A stretch of 64,000 nt of DNA from Erythrobacter neustonensis (GCF_001663175.1 NZ_CP016033.1:248001-312000); one strand, 5' to 3'. Positions 1 to 8,758 are shown, counted from the first letter of the stretch. Made by a program: numbers and translations. Notes: generated by a model not told the origin, from the sequence alone.

Positions 1-1
1 C

Positions 2-211
2 GATGTGGTCGAGGATCCGGGCCTGACCGTGGACGTGGTCGCGCGCACCGAAGTGAAGCTCGGCCGCCTGCCGCTCGAATTGAGTTTCGAGGCGCGCAAC
101 ATTCTGGGCCGCGACAATTTCGAGTATCAAGAGATCAATGGCAACCGCGCCGAGATCAACACCTACGATGTCGGCACCAGCTTCTCGGTCGGGCTGAAAG
201 CCGAGTTCTGA
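2..211 (+). CDS. TonB-dependent receptor, C-terminal end (5' truncated by window)
   Basis: Only the last 69 or so residues lie in the window; the gene begins upstream. The visible part reads as the final outer-membrane beta-strands of a TonB-dependent receptor: alternating polar/hydrophobic strands, the phrase LSFEARNILGRDNFEYQE, and a terminal phenylalanine, as is usual for outer-membrane barrels recognised by the BAM machinery. Such receptors import large substrates (siderophores, cobalamin, oligosaccharides) using TonB. The substrate cannot be told from this fragment. A strong hairpin terminator follows 19 bp after the stop. The family assignment rests on strand pattern and C-terminal signature only. 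Confidence 0.7.
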   Translation, partial: DVVEDPGLTVDVVARTEVKLGRLPLELSFEARNILGRDNFEYQEINGNRAEINTYDVGTSFSVGLKAEF

Positions 212-230
212 GCCGCCGGCTTCGGCCATG

Positions 231-268
231 AAAAAAGGGCCGCCCCGGCAACAGGGGCGGCCCTTTTT
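231..268. terminator. Bidirectional rho-independent terminator
   Basis: A perfect 10-bp GC stem (GGGCCGCCCC, loop GGCAACA, GGGGCGGCCC) is flanked by an A-run on the left and a T-run on the right. It can therefore terminate both the receptor gene arriving from the left and the methyltransferase gene arriving from the right. Confidence 0.9.
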
Positions 269-287
269 GCTTTCGGCGTTGCAGCGG

Positions 288-1046
288 TCAGACCGGCTTG
301 CGACCCACCAGCAGCCCCTTGGTGCCGCCGCCCTCGTAACGGAAGTCGATGCCCGGCCAGTCCTTACGCCAGCGCCGCGCGACCACCCGTTCGCCCGGGC
401 GCGCGGCATCGTCGAGCAGCACGATCCCGCCCGGCACAAGGCGGTCGAACAGGCGCTCGGCCATGCCGCGGACATAGGGATGCACAACCCATGGCGGGCC
501 ATCGATCACCAGCATGTCGATCCGCGCGGGCACTTCGGCCAGATCGTACCATAGCCCCGGCCACGCCGGATCGCGCGAGGCGAGCGGCGCGTGGTGGAAG
601 CGCGCGGCCAGTCCGTTTTCCGACAGCCACTCGCGCACTTCGCCCACGAACGGTTCGTGCTGATCGTAGGAATGCAGCTGGCCTCCACCATGCAGCGCCA
701 GCGCGCGGGCGATCACCAGCGAGGTCGCGCCCGAACCCAGTTCGACCACCACCCTGGGGCGGCGCGCCTCGATCTCGTCGACGATCCGGTGGAGGAGGAA
801 GGTGTCCGCTTTCCAGCTACCCAGATGCGGCAGCGCATCGTCATCGAGCCCGATACGCGCCAAAAGCTGCGCCTTGTGCGCCTTGGTCCCGCCATACAGG
901 CTTTTCAGCAGCCACGGCCATTGCACCGCGGCAAAGGCCAGCGTGAACAGCTTTTCGCCGGTGGTGCGCGATGCGCTGGGTGTTTGCCCGAAATCCTTGG
1001 CAAGCAGGCCCGTCAAATTTTTGGAGGTCAATGTTTCACACCGCAA
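288..1046 (-). CDS. Class I SAM-dependent methyltransferase
   Basis: 252 residues if translated from the TTG at the 5' end. No ATG lies near, so the start is uncertain and TTG codons 5 and 10 residues further in are also possible. The Rossmann SAM-binding motif I is seen as VVELGSGATSLVIA around residues 98-111, followed by an acidic strand end (SYDQHEPF). The post-motif MLVIDGPPW and the later GGIVLLDD fit class I methyltransferases of the MTase_24 type, which act on small molecules or sugars. The substrate is unknown. The gene converges with the TonB receptor gene and is not obviously linked to photosynthesis. Confidence 0.75.
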   Translation of the reverse strand: MRCETLTSKNLTGLLAKDFGQTPSASRTTGEKLFTLAFAAVQWPWLLKSLYGGTKAHKAQLLARIGLDDDALPHLGSWKADTFLLHRIVDEIEARRPRVVVELGSGATSLVIARALALHGGGQLHSYDQHEPFVGEVREWLSENGLAARFHHAPLASRDPAWPGLWYDLAEVPARIDMLVIDGPPWVVHPYVRGMAERLFDRLVPGGIVLLDDAARPGERVVARRWRKDWPGIDFRYEGGGTKGLLVGRKPV

Positions 1047-1143
1047 AAGGGGGAGGCTGCGCGCATCTAGCGCATTGGCGCGCGGCTGACGAATGCTATT
1101 GTGCCGTGCCGCCCCGGGGACGCGCCAGTCGGAACGATCGCGG

Positions 1144-1836
1144 CTAGGTCAGATCGAAAACATACCCCAGCGACCGGACGGTGCGCAGCGGATTGCCCCC
1201 GCCCGCCGTCTTGATCGCGCGCCGCAGCCGGCCGATCCAGACATCGACGGTACGCTCGTCGATCGGCGGTTCGCGCTTGCCCAGCCCGCTGATCAGATCC
1301 TCGCGGGTGAGCACGCGGCCCGGATTTTCGGCCAGAAAGCGCAGCAGGCGAAATTCGTTGGGGCGCAAGGCAATCGGCACATCGTTCCAGCGCGCCTGCA
1401 ATGCCGCCATGTCGATCGTCAGCGCGCCCAGCGCAAAGCGCCGCGTCGCCTGATGCTCGCCGCAGCGCGATTGCAGCGCCAGCACCCGGTCGAGCACCGC
1501 GGTGCGGGTGAGCGGGCCGATCACGTAATCATCGGCCCCGGCCCTCAGCGCACGGCGGCGATCCTCGGGATCGTCCTCTTCGAGCACCATCGTCACATGC
1601 GCATCGAGCGTGCGCGGATCGGCGCGCAGCCGGCGACACATCTCCAGTCCGGCAAGGTCAGGCATCACCCAGTCGACAAAGGCCCACATCGGCCCTTCGA
1701 CCAGCCGCCGCGGCCCTTCCGGCCACAACCGGTCGAAGGTGAAACGGCGCTGATCGTGGACAAAGTCTTCCAGACCCGTCCCCAGATCGCTCGTCAGGAA
1801 GATATTGACCACATCCATCGGCTCGCTGCCCCGCAT
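1144..1836 (-). CDS. OmpR/PhoB-type winged-helix response regulator with degenerate receiver
   Basis: The 230-residue protein has an N-terminal receiver-like domain (about residues 8-120) and a C-terminal OmpR/PhoB winged helix (about 130-228) ending in the typical recognition region RTVDVWIGRLRRAIK and the beta-hairpin RTVRSLGYVF. In the receiver, a candidate phospho-aspartate sits in FVDWVMPDLAG. The N-terminal acidic pair usual for Mg binding is missing (NIFLTSD), and the invariant lysine before proline is replaced (VIGP instead of K-P). That suggests a pseudo-receiver not switched by ordinary phosphorylation. No histidine kinase is adjacent. TGACG direct repeats 11 bp apart lie just upstream and could be its own binding site. 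Confidence 0.85.
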   Translation of the reverse strand: MRGSEPMDVVNIFLTSDLGTGLEDFVHDQRRFTFDRLWPEGPRRLVEGPMWAFVDWVMPDLAGLEMCRRLRADPRTLDAHVTMVLEEDDPEDRRRALRAGADDYVIGPLTRTAVLDRVLALQSRCGEHQATRRFALGALTIDMAALQARWNDVPIALRPNEFRLLRFLAENPGRVLTREDLISGLGKREPPIDERTVDVWIGRLRRAIKTAGGGNPLRTVRSLGYVFDLT

Positions 1837-1865
1837 TGCTCAAGGCTTTGCGTGGCGCAGCTGTA

Positions 1866-1881
1866 TGACGCGTTTGTGACG
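1866..1881. promoter_or_regulatory. TGACG direct repeat upstream of OmpR-type regulator
   Basis: TGACG occurs twice with 11-bp periodicity, the usual spacing of half-sites for OmpR/PhoB-family winged helices. A further TGTCACA element lies about 15 bp away. It sits 30-45 bp upstream of the regulator start, so autoregulation is a reasonable inference. Confidence 0.35.
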
Positions 1882-1922
1882 GGTTTTCAGTTGCGTGTCA
1901 CAATTGCCGCGACGGCGCGGGG

Positions 1923-2663
1923 TCAGCCCAGCGTCAGCCCGCCATCGACCACCAGCGTCTGCCCGGTGATATAGGCCGAGAGCGGCGAGGCAAGGAACAG
2001 CGCCGCGCCCGCCATATCCTCGGGCGTGCCCATCCGGCGCAGCGGGATTTTTCTGAGCGTTGCCGCCACGCGCTCGGGATTGTCGGTGGTGACAGATGTC
2101 AGCTTGGTCGGCACCAGCCCCGGGGCGATGCCGTTGACCCGGATGCCATCGCGCGCCCAGGCCTCGCCCAGCGTCTTGGTCAGGCTCGCCGCGCCTGCTT
2201 TGGAGGCGGCATAGGCGGGCGTGCCGATAGTCGATTTGAACGCAGCGACGCTGGAGACGATGATGATCCGGCCCTTCGCCTCTGCCAGCGCCGGGTGGAA
2301 GGCGGTTGCGGCATCCATCACCGAATTGAGATTGATATCGACGACAGCGTCCCAGCCTTCGCGTGCGAACTCCTGCCGCCCGTATCGCACCGTGCCCTGA
2401 CACAGCACCAGCACATCGAGCGCGCCGAAGCCCTCCGCCAGCCGCGCCGCCGCTTCGCGGTCGGTGAGGTCCAATTGGCGGTAATCGAGCCCGGTGAAAT
2501 CGCTGTCCTCGGCCTCTAGATAGTCGCCCAAATCGGGCCGCGTGCCGGTGACGGTGACCTGTCCACCGCGCGTGCGAAAGCCGTGTGCGATGCCGTTGCC
2601 GATCCCGCTCGACCCGCCGATGACGAGGACGCGCTGGCCGGTGAAGTCGAGTTCGCCCGCCAC
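1923..2663 (-). CDS. SDR family NAD(P)-dependent oxidoreductase
   Basis: 246 residues, starting at a GTG one base after the stop of the upstream acyl-CoA dehydrogenase gene, so translation is probably coupled. It has the classical short-chain dehydrogenase signatures: the cofactor loop VLVIGGSSGIGNGIA near the N-terminus, and the catalytic serine and Y-x-x-x-K pair in IIVSSVAAFKSTIGTPAYAASKAG (written here in two parts: SSVAAF and YAASK). The C-terminus ITGQTLVVDGGLTLG is typical. The substrate is unknown. Pairing with an acyl-CoA dehydrogenase suggests fatty-acid or related acyl metabolism. Confidence 0.9.
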   Translation of the reverse strand: MAGELDFTGQRVLVIGGSSGIGNGIAHGFRTRGGQVTVTGTRPDLGDYLEAEDSDFTGLDYRQLDLTDREAAARLAEGFGALDVLVLCQGTVRYGRQEFAREGWDAVVDINLNSVMDAATAFHPALAEAKGRIIIVSSVAAFKSTIGTPAYAASKAGAASLTKTLGEAWARDGIRVNGIAPGLVPTKLTSVTTDNPERVAATLRKIPLRRMGTPEDMAGAALFLASPLSAYITGQTLVVDGGLTLG

Positions 2664-2664
2664 C

Positions 2665-3807
2665 TCAGATACTCCGCGAGATCACTTCCTTCATGATCTC
2701 GTTCGTTCCGCCGAAGATCCGCGTCACGCGCGCATCGCGCCACAGCCGCGCGATCGCATATTCGTTCATGTAGCCCGCCCCGCCGTGGAGTTGCAGCGCC
2801 GTGTCGCAGCATTCCCACTGGAGGTCGGTGTGCCACAGCTTCGCTGCGCTCGCCTCGTCGGTGGTAAGCTCGCCTGCGAGATGCTTCCTGATCGCCCAGT
2901 CGAGATGCGCCCAGCCCACCTGGAGCTTGGCCTTCAAGTCGGCGAGCGTGAACTTGGTGTTCTGGAATTCGAACACGCTCTTGCCGAAGGCTTTGCGATC
3001 CTTGGTGAAGGCCACCGCCTCATCGAACGCCCGCTGCGCCGCCGCCTGCGCGCCGACCGCGATGCTGAGGCGTTCCTGCGGCAGTTCCTCCATCAGATGG
3101 ACAAACCCCATCCCTTCCGCGCCCAAGATATTGGTCATCGGCACGCGGCAATCGTTGAAGAACAGCTCCGAGGTGTCGGCTGAATGCTGCCCGATCTTGT
3201 CGAGATTGCGCCCGCGCGCAAAGCCGGGGGTGTCGGCATCGACCAGCACGAGGCTGATCCCCTTGGCGCCCTTGTCGGGATCGGTCTTGGCGACCACGAT
3301 CACGCAATCGGCGTTCTGGCCATTGGTGATGTAGGTTTTCGACCCGTTGATGACGAGGTGGTTGCCATCCTTCTTCGCGGTGGTGCGGATGCCCTGAAGA
3401 TCGCTCCCCGCACCCGGCTCGGTCATCGCGATCGCGGTGATGATGTCGCCGCTGACCATGCCGGGGAGATACTTCGCGCGCTGTTCGTCATTGCCCAGCC
3501 GCTCGAAATAGCTGGCGGTAATGTCGTTCTGGAGCGTGAAGCCAGCCGAGGAACCGAGGTAGGAAATCTCCTCGGTCAGCACGCAGTTGAACCCGAAATC
3601 GAGGCCGAGGCCGCCGTTCTTTTCCTTCACCGTCATGCACAGCATGCCCGCATCGCCCACCGCCTTCCACACATCGCGCGGCACGATGCCATTGGCTTCA
3701 TGTTCGTCGAGATGCGGGGTCAGATGCTCGGCAAAGACACGGCGCACCGTGTCGCGGAAGGCCTCGTGGTCTTCGTTATAGGCGGTGCGGTGGGTGGTGG
3801 CGAGCAT
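2665..3807 (-). CDS. Acyl-CoA dehydrogenase family protein
   Basis: A FAD-dependent alpha,beta-dehydrogenase of acyl-CoA thioesters, passing electrons to electron-transfer flavoprotein. The start chosen is the ATG with a GGAGAG ribosome site 8 bp upstream and the usual opening TTHRTAYNEDHEAFRDTVR; this gives 380 residues, the normal family length. Family signatures are ITAIAMTEPGAGSDL (flavin/substrate loop) and, near the C-terminus, QLHGGAGYMNEYAIARLWRD. The glutamate of MNEY is at the place of the catalytic base of medium-chain enzymes. It forms an operon with the SDR gene. Chain-length specificity cannot be read from the sequence. Confidence 0.92.
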   Translation of the reverse strand: MLATTHRTAYNEDHEAFRDTVRRVFAEHLTPHLDEHEANGIVPRDVWKAVGDAGMLCMTVKEKNGGLGLDFGFNCVLTEEISYLGSSAGFTLQNDITASYFERLGNDEQRAKYLPGMVSGDIITAIAMTEPGAGSDLQGIRTTAKKDGNHLVINGSKTYITNGQNADCVIVVAKTDPDKGAKGISLVLVDADTPGFARGRNLDKIGQHSADTSELFFNDCRVPMTNILGAEGMGFVHLMEELPQERLSIAVGAQAAAQRAFDEAVAFTKDRKAFGKSVFEFQNTKFTLADLKAKLQVGWAHLDWAIRKHLAGELTTDEASAAKLWHTDLQWECCDTALQLHGGAGYMNEYAIARLWRDARVTRIFGGTNEIMKEVISRSI

Positions 3808-3907
3808 GGCGGTTTCTCTCCGGGCAGATCGGTTTCGATTTGCCATGAGTGAACCCCGCCATCGCAAGCGGGTCAAGCGTCAAAAATGCAAGCCGCGCAG
3901 GCGAAGG

Positions 3908-4723
3908 TTACCCCACGAACGCCCGTTCGATCACGAATTGCCCCGGCTTGTTGTTCGCGCCTTCCTCGAACCCGCGCTGCTCGAGATCGGCGGCGTGGTC
4001 CTTGATCATCGCCATGCTGCCGCACAGCATCACGCGGTCTTCGTCCGGCACGAAGTGCTGCGGACCCTTCGACTGCGCGAACAGGCGGCCGTCGTCGATC
4101 AGCGTCTGGATGCGGCCGGTCGTATGGAAGGCCTCGCGCGTGACCGTGGGCACGTAGATCATCTTGGCGCGGTCATCGTCTTCGAGCAGCGGGTCGCCTT
4201 CGAGCTTCGATTCGAGCAGTTCGCGGTAGGCCAGCTCGCCCACGCTGCGGACCGAATGGACCACGATCAGCTCGTCATACATCGCATAGACCTCAGGGTC
4301 GCGCACGAGGCTCATGAAGGGCGCGAGGCCGGTGCCGGTCGAGAGCATGAACAGCCGCTTGCCCGGCAGCAGCGCGTCGGTGACGAGCGTGCCGGTGGGC
4401 TTCTTGCCGAGATAGATCGGATCGCCGACCTTGATGTGCTGGAGCCGCGAGGTGAGCGGGCCGTCCTGCACCTTGATCGACAGGAATTCCAGTTCCTCCT
4501 CGTAGGAAGGCGAAGCGACCGAATAGGCGCGCAGCAGCGGCTTGCCGTTGTCGCCCGGCAGGCCGATCATCACGAACTCGCCCGAACGGAAACGGAAGGA
4601 CGCCGGCCGCGTCATCTTCAGCGTGAACAGGCCATCGGTCCAGTGGTGGACATAGGTGATGGTCTCGACAGAGAGCGCCGCGCTTTCGGTGAACTGGTCG
4701 CGGGTCAGAGCGGTTTGGGTCAA
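3908..4723 (-). CDS. fpr: Ferredoxin--NADP(+) reductase
   Basis: FAD enzyme exchanging electrons between NADPH and ferredoxin/flavodoxin. The FAD-binding barrel shows RSGEFVMIGL and LLRAYSVASP (the R-x-Y-S motif). The NADP domain has LSTGTGLAPFMSLVRDP and, near the end, VMLCGSMAMIKD; the C-terminus FVIERAFVG fits the bacterial subclass I (Fpr/R. capsulatus-like) enzymes ending in an aromatic-rich tail. I start it at the TTG giving LTQTALTRDQF, which matches the family length (271 residues). A longer TTG start 20 codons upstream is possible but has low-complexity content. It could supply reduced ferredoxin to the nitrogenase-like BchL/BchX enzymes encoded nearby, which is inference. Confidence 0.9.
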   Translation of the reverse strand: MTQTALTRDQFTESAALSVETITYVHHWTDGLFTLKMTRPASFRFRSGEFVMIGLPGDNGKPLLRAYSVASPSYEEELEFLSIKVQDGPLTSRLQHIKVGDPIYLGKKPTGTLVTDALLPGKRLFMLSTGTGLAPFMSLVRDPEVYAMYDELIVVHSVRSVGELAYRELLESKLEGDPLLEDDDRAKMIYVPTVTREAFHTTGRIQTLIDDGRLFAQSKGPQHFVPDEDRVMLCGSMAMIKDHAADLEQRGFEEGANNKPGQFVIERAFVG

Positions 4724-4876
4724 GACGGGCCTCGGATACAAAGATGGGGCCGCCCGCAAAGGGGCGACAGATTGGCGGCGCAAATGGACGTATCGCGCGC
4801 GCGCTTCAAGCTAGATTAGCGATAGGGCGTGAAAGCGGGCCTTGGTTTGCGGCTGGTCAATCCCTGCAAGCTGCAA

Positions 4877-5914
4877 TCAGTTCCAGCGTGCCGCGTTGAA
4901 CAGTTCGACCGCGCGCGCCTCGTTCCGGCCGATCTCGGCCGCGCCCAGCGTGTCCGCGCGGAACGGGCCCAATGCTTCGACCGCCGAGGTCGGCGCAACG
5001 CCCTTGGCCGCGGGGTATTCGTTGTTGTCGCCGGCGAGATATTTCTGCGCGCTGTCGGAGGCGAGATATTCGAGGAACTTGACCGCATTGGCGCGGTTGG
5101 GCGCGGTCTTGACCACGCCGGCTCCGCTCATGTTGACATGGGTGCCGGTGGTCGCCTGATTGGGGAAGATGATCCCGACGCTTTCCAGCACTTTCCGCTT
5201 TTCAGGCGTGTCGAAGCGCGCGAGGTAATAGGTGTTGACCAGCGAGATGTCGCATTCGCCCGCCGCGACGGCCTCGATGTTCGACATGTCGTTGCCCTGC
5301 GGCGCGCGCTTGAAATTGGCGACCACACCCTTGGCCCAATCGCCCGCTTTCGCCGCACCGTCATGCGCGATCAGGCTGGAGAGCAGCGCGATGTTGTAGA
5401 CGCTGGAGGAGGAGCGCATGCAGATCCGCCCGCGGAATTCGGGTTTGGCCAGATCCTGATAGGTGTCGAGGCCCGCGGGCTTGCCCTTGGCCTTGTTGTA
5501 GATGACGATCCGCGCCCGCGTGGTCAGCGCGAACCAGCGGTTCTGCGGATCGCGCAAATTGGCGGGGATGCGCGTCGCAAGCACCGGCGAATCGACCGGG
5601 GCAAGGATGCCTGCTTCCTCGGCGCGCCACAGCCGGCCCGCATCGACCGTAATGAACAGATCGGCCGGGCTGTATTCGCCTTCGGCCGCGATGCGTTCGA
5701 TCAGCGCGTCGGCATCGGCTTCGATACGGTTGACCCTGATCCCCGTCGCCTTGGTGAAATCCTCGTAAAGCGCCAGATCGGTGTCGTAGTGCCGCGCTGA
5801 ATAGACGTTGATCTCGCCCGTCACCGGAACGGCATCGGCGCCGCTTTCCTCACCCGGCGCACAGGCGGCGAGCAGGCCAAGACTGGCGATGGCGGCGAGC
5901 AACAGGTGTTTCAT
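4877..5914 (-). CDS. Ferric-iron ABC transporter substrate-binding lipoprotein
   Basis: 345 residues. The N-terminal signal ends in a lipobox (LLAAC, cysteine 17), so the mature protein is probably lipid-anchored in the periplasm. The fold is the FbpA/FutA type: it opens with GEINVYSARHYDTD, and the double tyrosine of NTYYLARFD corresponds to the iron-binding tyrosine pair of the family. It lies downstream of, and on the same strand as, an ABC ATPase, with a divergent permease beyond. A Fur-like palindrome lies in its leader, in keeping with iron repression. Confidence 0.88.
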   Translation of the reverse strand: MKHLLLAAIASLGLLAACAPGEESGADAVPVTGEINVYSARHYDTDLALYEDFTKATGIRVNRIEADADALIERIAAEGEYSPADLFITVDAGRLWRAEEAGILAPVDSPVLATRIPANLRDPQNRWFALTTRARIVIYNKAKGKPAGLDTYQDLAKPEFRGRICMRSSSSVYNIALLSSLIAHDGAAKAGDWAKGVVANFKRAPQGNDMSNIEAVAAGECDISLVNTYYLARFDTPEKRKVLESVGIIFPNQATTGTHVNMSGAGVVKTAPNRANAVKFLEYLASDSAQKYLAGDNNEYPAAKGVAPTSAVEALGPFRADTLGAAEIGRNEARAVELFNAARWN

Positions 5915-5940
5915 CGGGAGAGAGGCTTTCGCAGCGGTTG

Positions 5941-5957
5941 TTGCGAATGACTTGCAA
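5941..5957. promoter_or_regulatory. Putative Fur box
   Basis: The sequence TTGCGAATGACTTGCAA is an imperfect inverted repeat with TTGC/GCAA arms, about 27 bp upstream of the iron-binding protein start codon. It resembles the Fur sites of alphaproteobacteria (ATTGCGAAT-type half-sites). The assignment rests on similarity by eye and on the gene it precedes. Confidence 0.55.
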
Positions 5958-5980
5958 TATTATGCATGCGTGCGCAAGGC

Positions 5981-7003
5981 CTAACTGCGCGCGAAGGCCC
6001 GCACGCTTTCGGGATCGGGCAGCACGCTGTAGGTCTTTAGAGGATCGACCGGCACGGCGGTTTCGACCGTGATCGCCGCGCCTTCCGCCCCGCCGATCAG
6101 CACCCGCGACCGCGCGCCCAGCGGATGAACGTCGCGCACCTTGCCGCCGCGTACATCGGCCACCGGCACCAGCCGGTCGGCCTGCACCAGCAGATCGAGC
6201 AACCCTTCGCCCTCGGGCAGTTCGCCTGCAAGGCTTGCCAGCGGCCACAGCCCGAACGGCGTGTCGAGCCCGCCTTCGGCAAGCGTCCCCTTCACCACCT
6301 GCGCTCCGCTGAAGATCGCGCCGACAGCGGCGGTGACAGGCGCCTGATGCAGTTCCTCGGGCGTGCCGAACTGGACGATCCGGCCCGCCTCCATCACCGC
6401 GATCCGGTCGGCCACGTCGAGCGCTTCGGCCGGATCGTGCGTGACGAGAATCACGGTCGATCCCGCCTCGCGCAGCAGGATGCGGCATTCGCGCCGAAGG
6501 CTGCGGCGCAGCACGATGTCGACGCTGGCGAAGGGTTCGTCCATCAACAGCACCCGCGGGCGCGGCGCCATCGCGCGGGCCAATGCGGCGCGTTGCTGCT
6601 GTCCGCCCGACAATTCGTGCGGATAGCGCGCGCCCATTCCGGCCAGCCCGACGCGTGCCAGCCAGTGATCCGCCATCGAGCGTTCGGCCTTGGGCATCCC
6701 GAAGGCGACGTTGGCACGCAAGGTCATATGCGGGAACAGCGCGCCGTCCTGAAACACCAGGCCCACGGGGCGCGCTTCGGGTGCAGGATTGTGGGCGGCA
6801 TCGGCCAGCACCTCGCCGCCAAGCGCGATTTCGCCCTGCTGGACGCGTAGCAATCCCGCCGCAAGCCCGAGCAGTGTTGACTTCCCGCAACCCGACGCGC
6901 CAAGCAGGCAGGTGATTTCCCCCGCCGGCGCGGCAAAGCTGATATCCTCCAGCGCCCGCACCGGACCATAAGCATGGGCAATATGACGAAATTCGAGGCT
7001 CAA
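5981..7003 (-). CDS. Ferric-iron ABC transporter ATP-binding protein
   Basis: 340 residues with Walker A GASGCGKS (35-42), signature LSGGQQQR (131-138) and Walker B VLLMDEP (151-157). The extra C-terminal region is the TOBE-like domain seen in FbpC/PotA-type importers. It powers uptake with the lipoprotein encoded downstream and the permease encoded divergently. The start is a TTG (LSLEFRHIAHAYG), with GGAA upstream. Its start codon lies only 14 bp from the start of the divergent permease gene, leaving no free intergenic promoter space. Confidence 0.9.
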   Translation of the reverse strand: MSLEFRHIAHAYGPVRALEDISFAAPAGEITCLLGASGCGKSTLLGLAAGLLRVQQGEIALGGEVLADAAHNPAPEARPVGLVFQDGALFPHMTLRANVAFGMPKAERSMADHWLARVGLAGMGARYPHELSGGQQQRAALARAMAPRPRVLLMDEPFASVDIVLRRSLRRECRILLREAGSTVILVTHDPAEALDVADRIAVMEAGRIVQFGTPEELHQAPVTAAVGAIFSGAQVVKGTLAEGGLDTPFGLWPLASLAGELPEGEGLLDLLVQADRLVPVADVRGGKVRDVHPLGARSRVLIGGAEGAAITVETAVPVDPLKTYSVLPDPESVRAFARS

Positions 7004-7017
7004 GGGCGCGTTCCGCG

Positions 7018-8721
7018 ATGATGAGAGTGCGCCGCCTTAGGCAATTTGCCGGGGCAACTGCAAGCGAGCTTGCGCGTAAAGCGCCCCCGGCGGGCGACGC
7101 CGCGCATGGCCTGACCATCGCCGCATGGGTGCTGGCGGTGCTGGCCGGGCTGCCGATTGCCGCGATCGCCTGGGCCGCGCTGACCGGCAGCGGGGACGGC
7201 GAAAGGCTGAGCGCGCTCGCAGGCTCGGTGCTGCCGACCTACATCGCCAACACCGCGCTGATGATGCTGGGCGCGGGCGCGATTGCGGGGACGATCGGCA
7301 CGGGCTGCGGCTGGCTGGTGGCGGCAACGCGCTTTCCCGGCCGCCGCGTGCTCGGCTGGGCGCTGGTGCTGCCGCTCGCGCTGCCTGCCTATCTTGCCGC
7401 CTATATCTATGCCGCGTTGCTCGATTTTTCGGGGCCGGTGCAGACCGGTTTGCGCAGGATCGCGGGCTGGGGCGCGGATGATTACTGGTTTCCCGATATC
7501 CGCTCGCTGGGCGGCGGGGCGCTAGTGCTGGGGCTGGTGCTCTACCCTTACGTCTATCTGCTCGCGCGCACCGCCTTTGCCACGCAGAGCGTGACGCAGT
7601 TCCGCGCCGCGCGCAGCCTTGGCGCTGCGCCTTCGCGCGCATTCTGGAAAGTGGCGCTGCCCGCCGCGCGCCCCGCCATCGCCGGCGGGCTTGCGCTGGT
7701 GCTGATGGAGGTGCTCGCCGATTTCGGGGTGGCCGAATATTTCGCTGTCCCCACCTTCTCGACCGGGATCTTCCGCAGCTGGCTGGCGATGGGCGACAAG
7801 GCGAGCGCGCTGAAACTGGCGGGCGTGATGCTGGTCTTCGTGATCGCGCTGGTCGCCTGGGAAGCGCGCACCCGCGCAGGGCGCAGCGACAGCCGCGACG
7901 GGCTGGCCGCGCGCCGTGACGAAGAACCGCTGGTGCACCTGTCGCGCGGCGGCACGGCGCTGGCCCTTGCGGCTTGCGCGCTGCCCGTGCTGATCGGTTT
8001 CGTGGCTCCGGCAGGCTATCTCGTCAGCCTTGCGATGACCGGAGAAGCGCAGGGCGGCGCGGGCGATCTGGCGACCTATTTGCGCGGCAGCCTGTGGCTG
8101 GGCACGGCGGCGGCAGCGGTGTGCCTTGCCGCGGCGCTGGTGCTCGCCTTTGCCCGCGCGCGCTCGCAATCGGCGGTGACCAACGGCGCGATCCGGTTGG
8201 CAACGCTGGGCTATGCGCTGCCCGGCGCGTTGCTCGCGGTCGGCCTGCTCGCCCCGCTGGGCGCCTTCGACCGCGCGCTGACCGATTTTGCGCGCGGCAA
8301 TCTGGGCTGGAGCGGCGGGCTGCTGCTCACCGGCACCAGCGCGGTGCTGGTCTATGCGCTGGCGGTGCGGTTCATGACAGTGGCGTATAACACCGTCGGC
8401 GGCGGATTGTCGCGCATCCCCCCCGGTCTCGATGCTGCCGCGCGCAGCCTTGGCGCAAAGCCGTCGCGCGTGTTGGCGCGGATCTACGCCCCGCTGCTCG
8501 CCCCCAGCCTTGGCGGCGCGGCGGCGCTGGTGTTTATCGATACCTTGCGCGAACTGCCCGCCACGCTGATCCTGCGCCCCTTCAACCTCGAAACGCTGGC
8601 CACGCGCACCTACCGGCTGGCCGGCGACGAGCGGCTGGTCGAGGCGGCGATCCCTGCCCTGATCCTGCTCGCCGCAGGGCTGTTGCCGGTGCTGGTGCTC
8701 AACCGCTTGGGCAAGCGCTGA
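7018..8721 (+). CDS. Ferric-iron ABC transporter permease (FbpB-like, two fused permease domains)
   Basis: 567 residues with about a dozen hydrophobic segments in two repeated halves. Each half carries the binding-protein-dependent permease loop: AARSLGAAPSRAFWKVALPA in the first half and AARSLGAKPSRVLARIYAPL in the second. Such fused two-domain permeases are typical of iron(III) importers and pair with the adjacent ATPase and lipoprotein. Two ATGs in tandem begin the reading frame, and the first membrane segment starts near residue 30. The gene is transcribed away from its partners, so its promoter must lie inside the ATPase coding region. Confidence 0.88.
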   Translation: MMRVRRLRQFAGATASELARKAPPAGDAAHGLTIAAWVLAVLAGLPIAAIAWAALTGSGDGERLSALAGSVLPTYIANTALMMLGAGAIAGTIGTGCGWLVAATRFPGRRVLGWALVLPLALPAYLAAYIYAALLDFSGPVQTGLRRIAGWGADDYWFPDIRSLGGGALVLGLVLYPYVYLLARTAFATQSVTQFRAARSLGAAPSRAFWKVALPAARPAIAGGLALVLMEVLADFGVAEYFAVPTFSTGIFRSWLAMGDKASALKLAGVMLVFVIALVAWEARTRAGRSDSRDGLAARRDEEPLVHLSRGGTALALAACALPVLIGFVAPAGYLVSLAMTGEAQGGAGDLATYLRGSLWLGTAAAAVCLAAALVLAFARARSQSAVTNGAIRLATLGYALPGALLAVGLLAPLGAFDRALTDFARGNLGWSGGLLLTGTSAVLVYALAVRFMTVAYNTVGGGLSRIPPGLDAAARSLGAKPSRVLARIYAPLLAPSLGGAAALVFIDTLRELPATLILRPFNLETLATRTYRLAGDERLVEAAIPALILLAAGLLPVLVLNRLGKR

Positions 8722-8728
8722 CAAAAAC

Positions 8729-8758
8729 TGTCAGGCCAGCCTGTCACTTGTGCTTGTC
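8729..8758. promoter_or_regulatory. Degenerate PpsR-like half-sites upstream of bchI
   Basis: Three TGTC half-sites stand at exact 13-bp intervals (8729, 8742, 8755). The first also forms TGT-N12-TCA, one base from the TGT-N12-ACA consensus of PpsR/CrtJ. It is the only non-coding stretch in front of bchI, so regulation here is plausible but weaker than at bchC or crtF. Confidence 0.3.
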
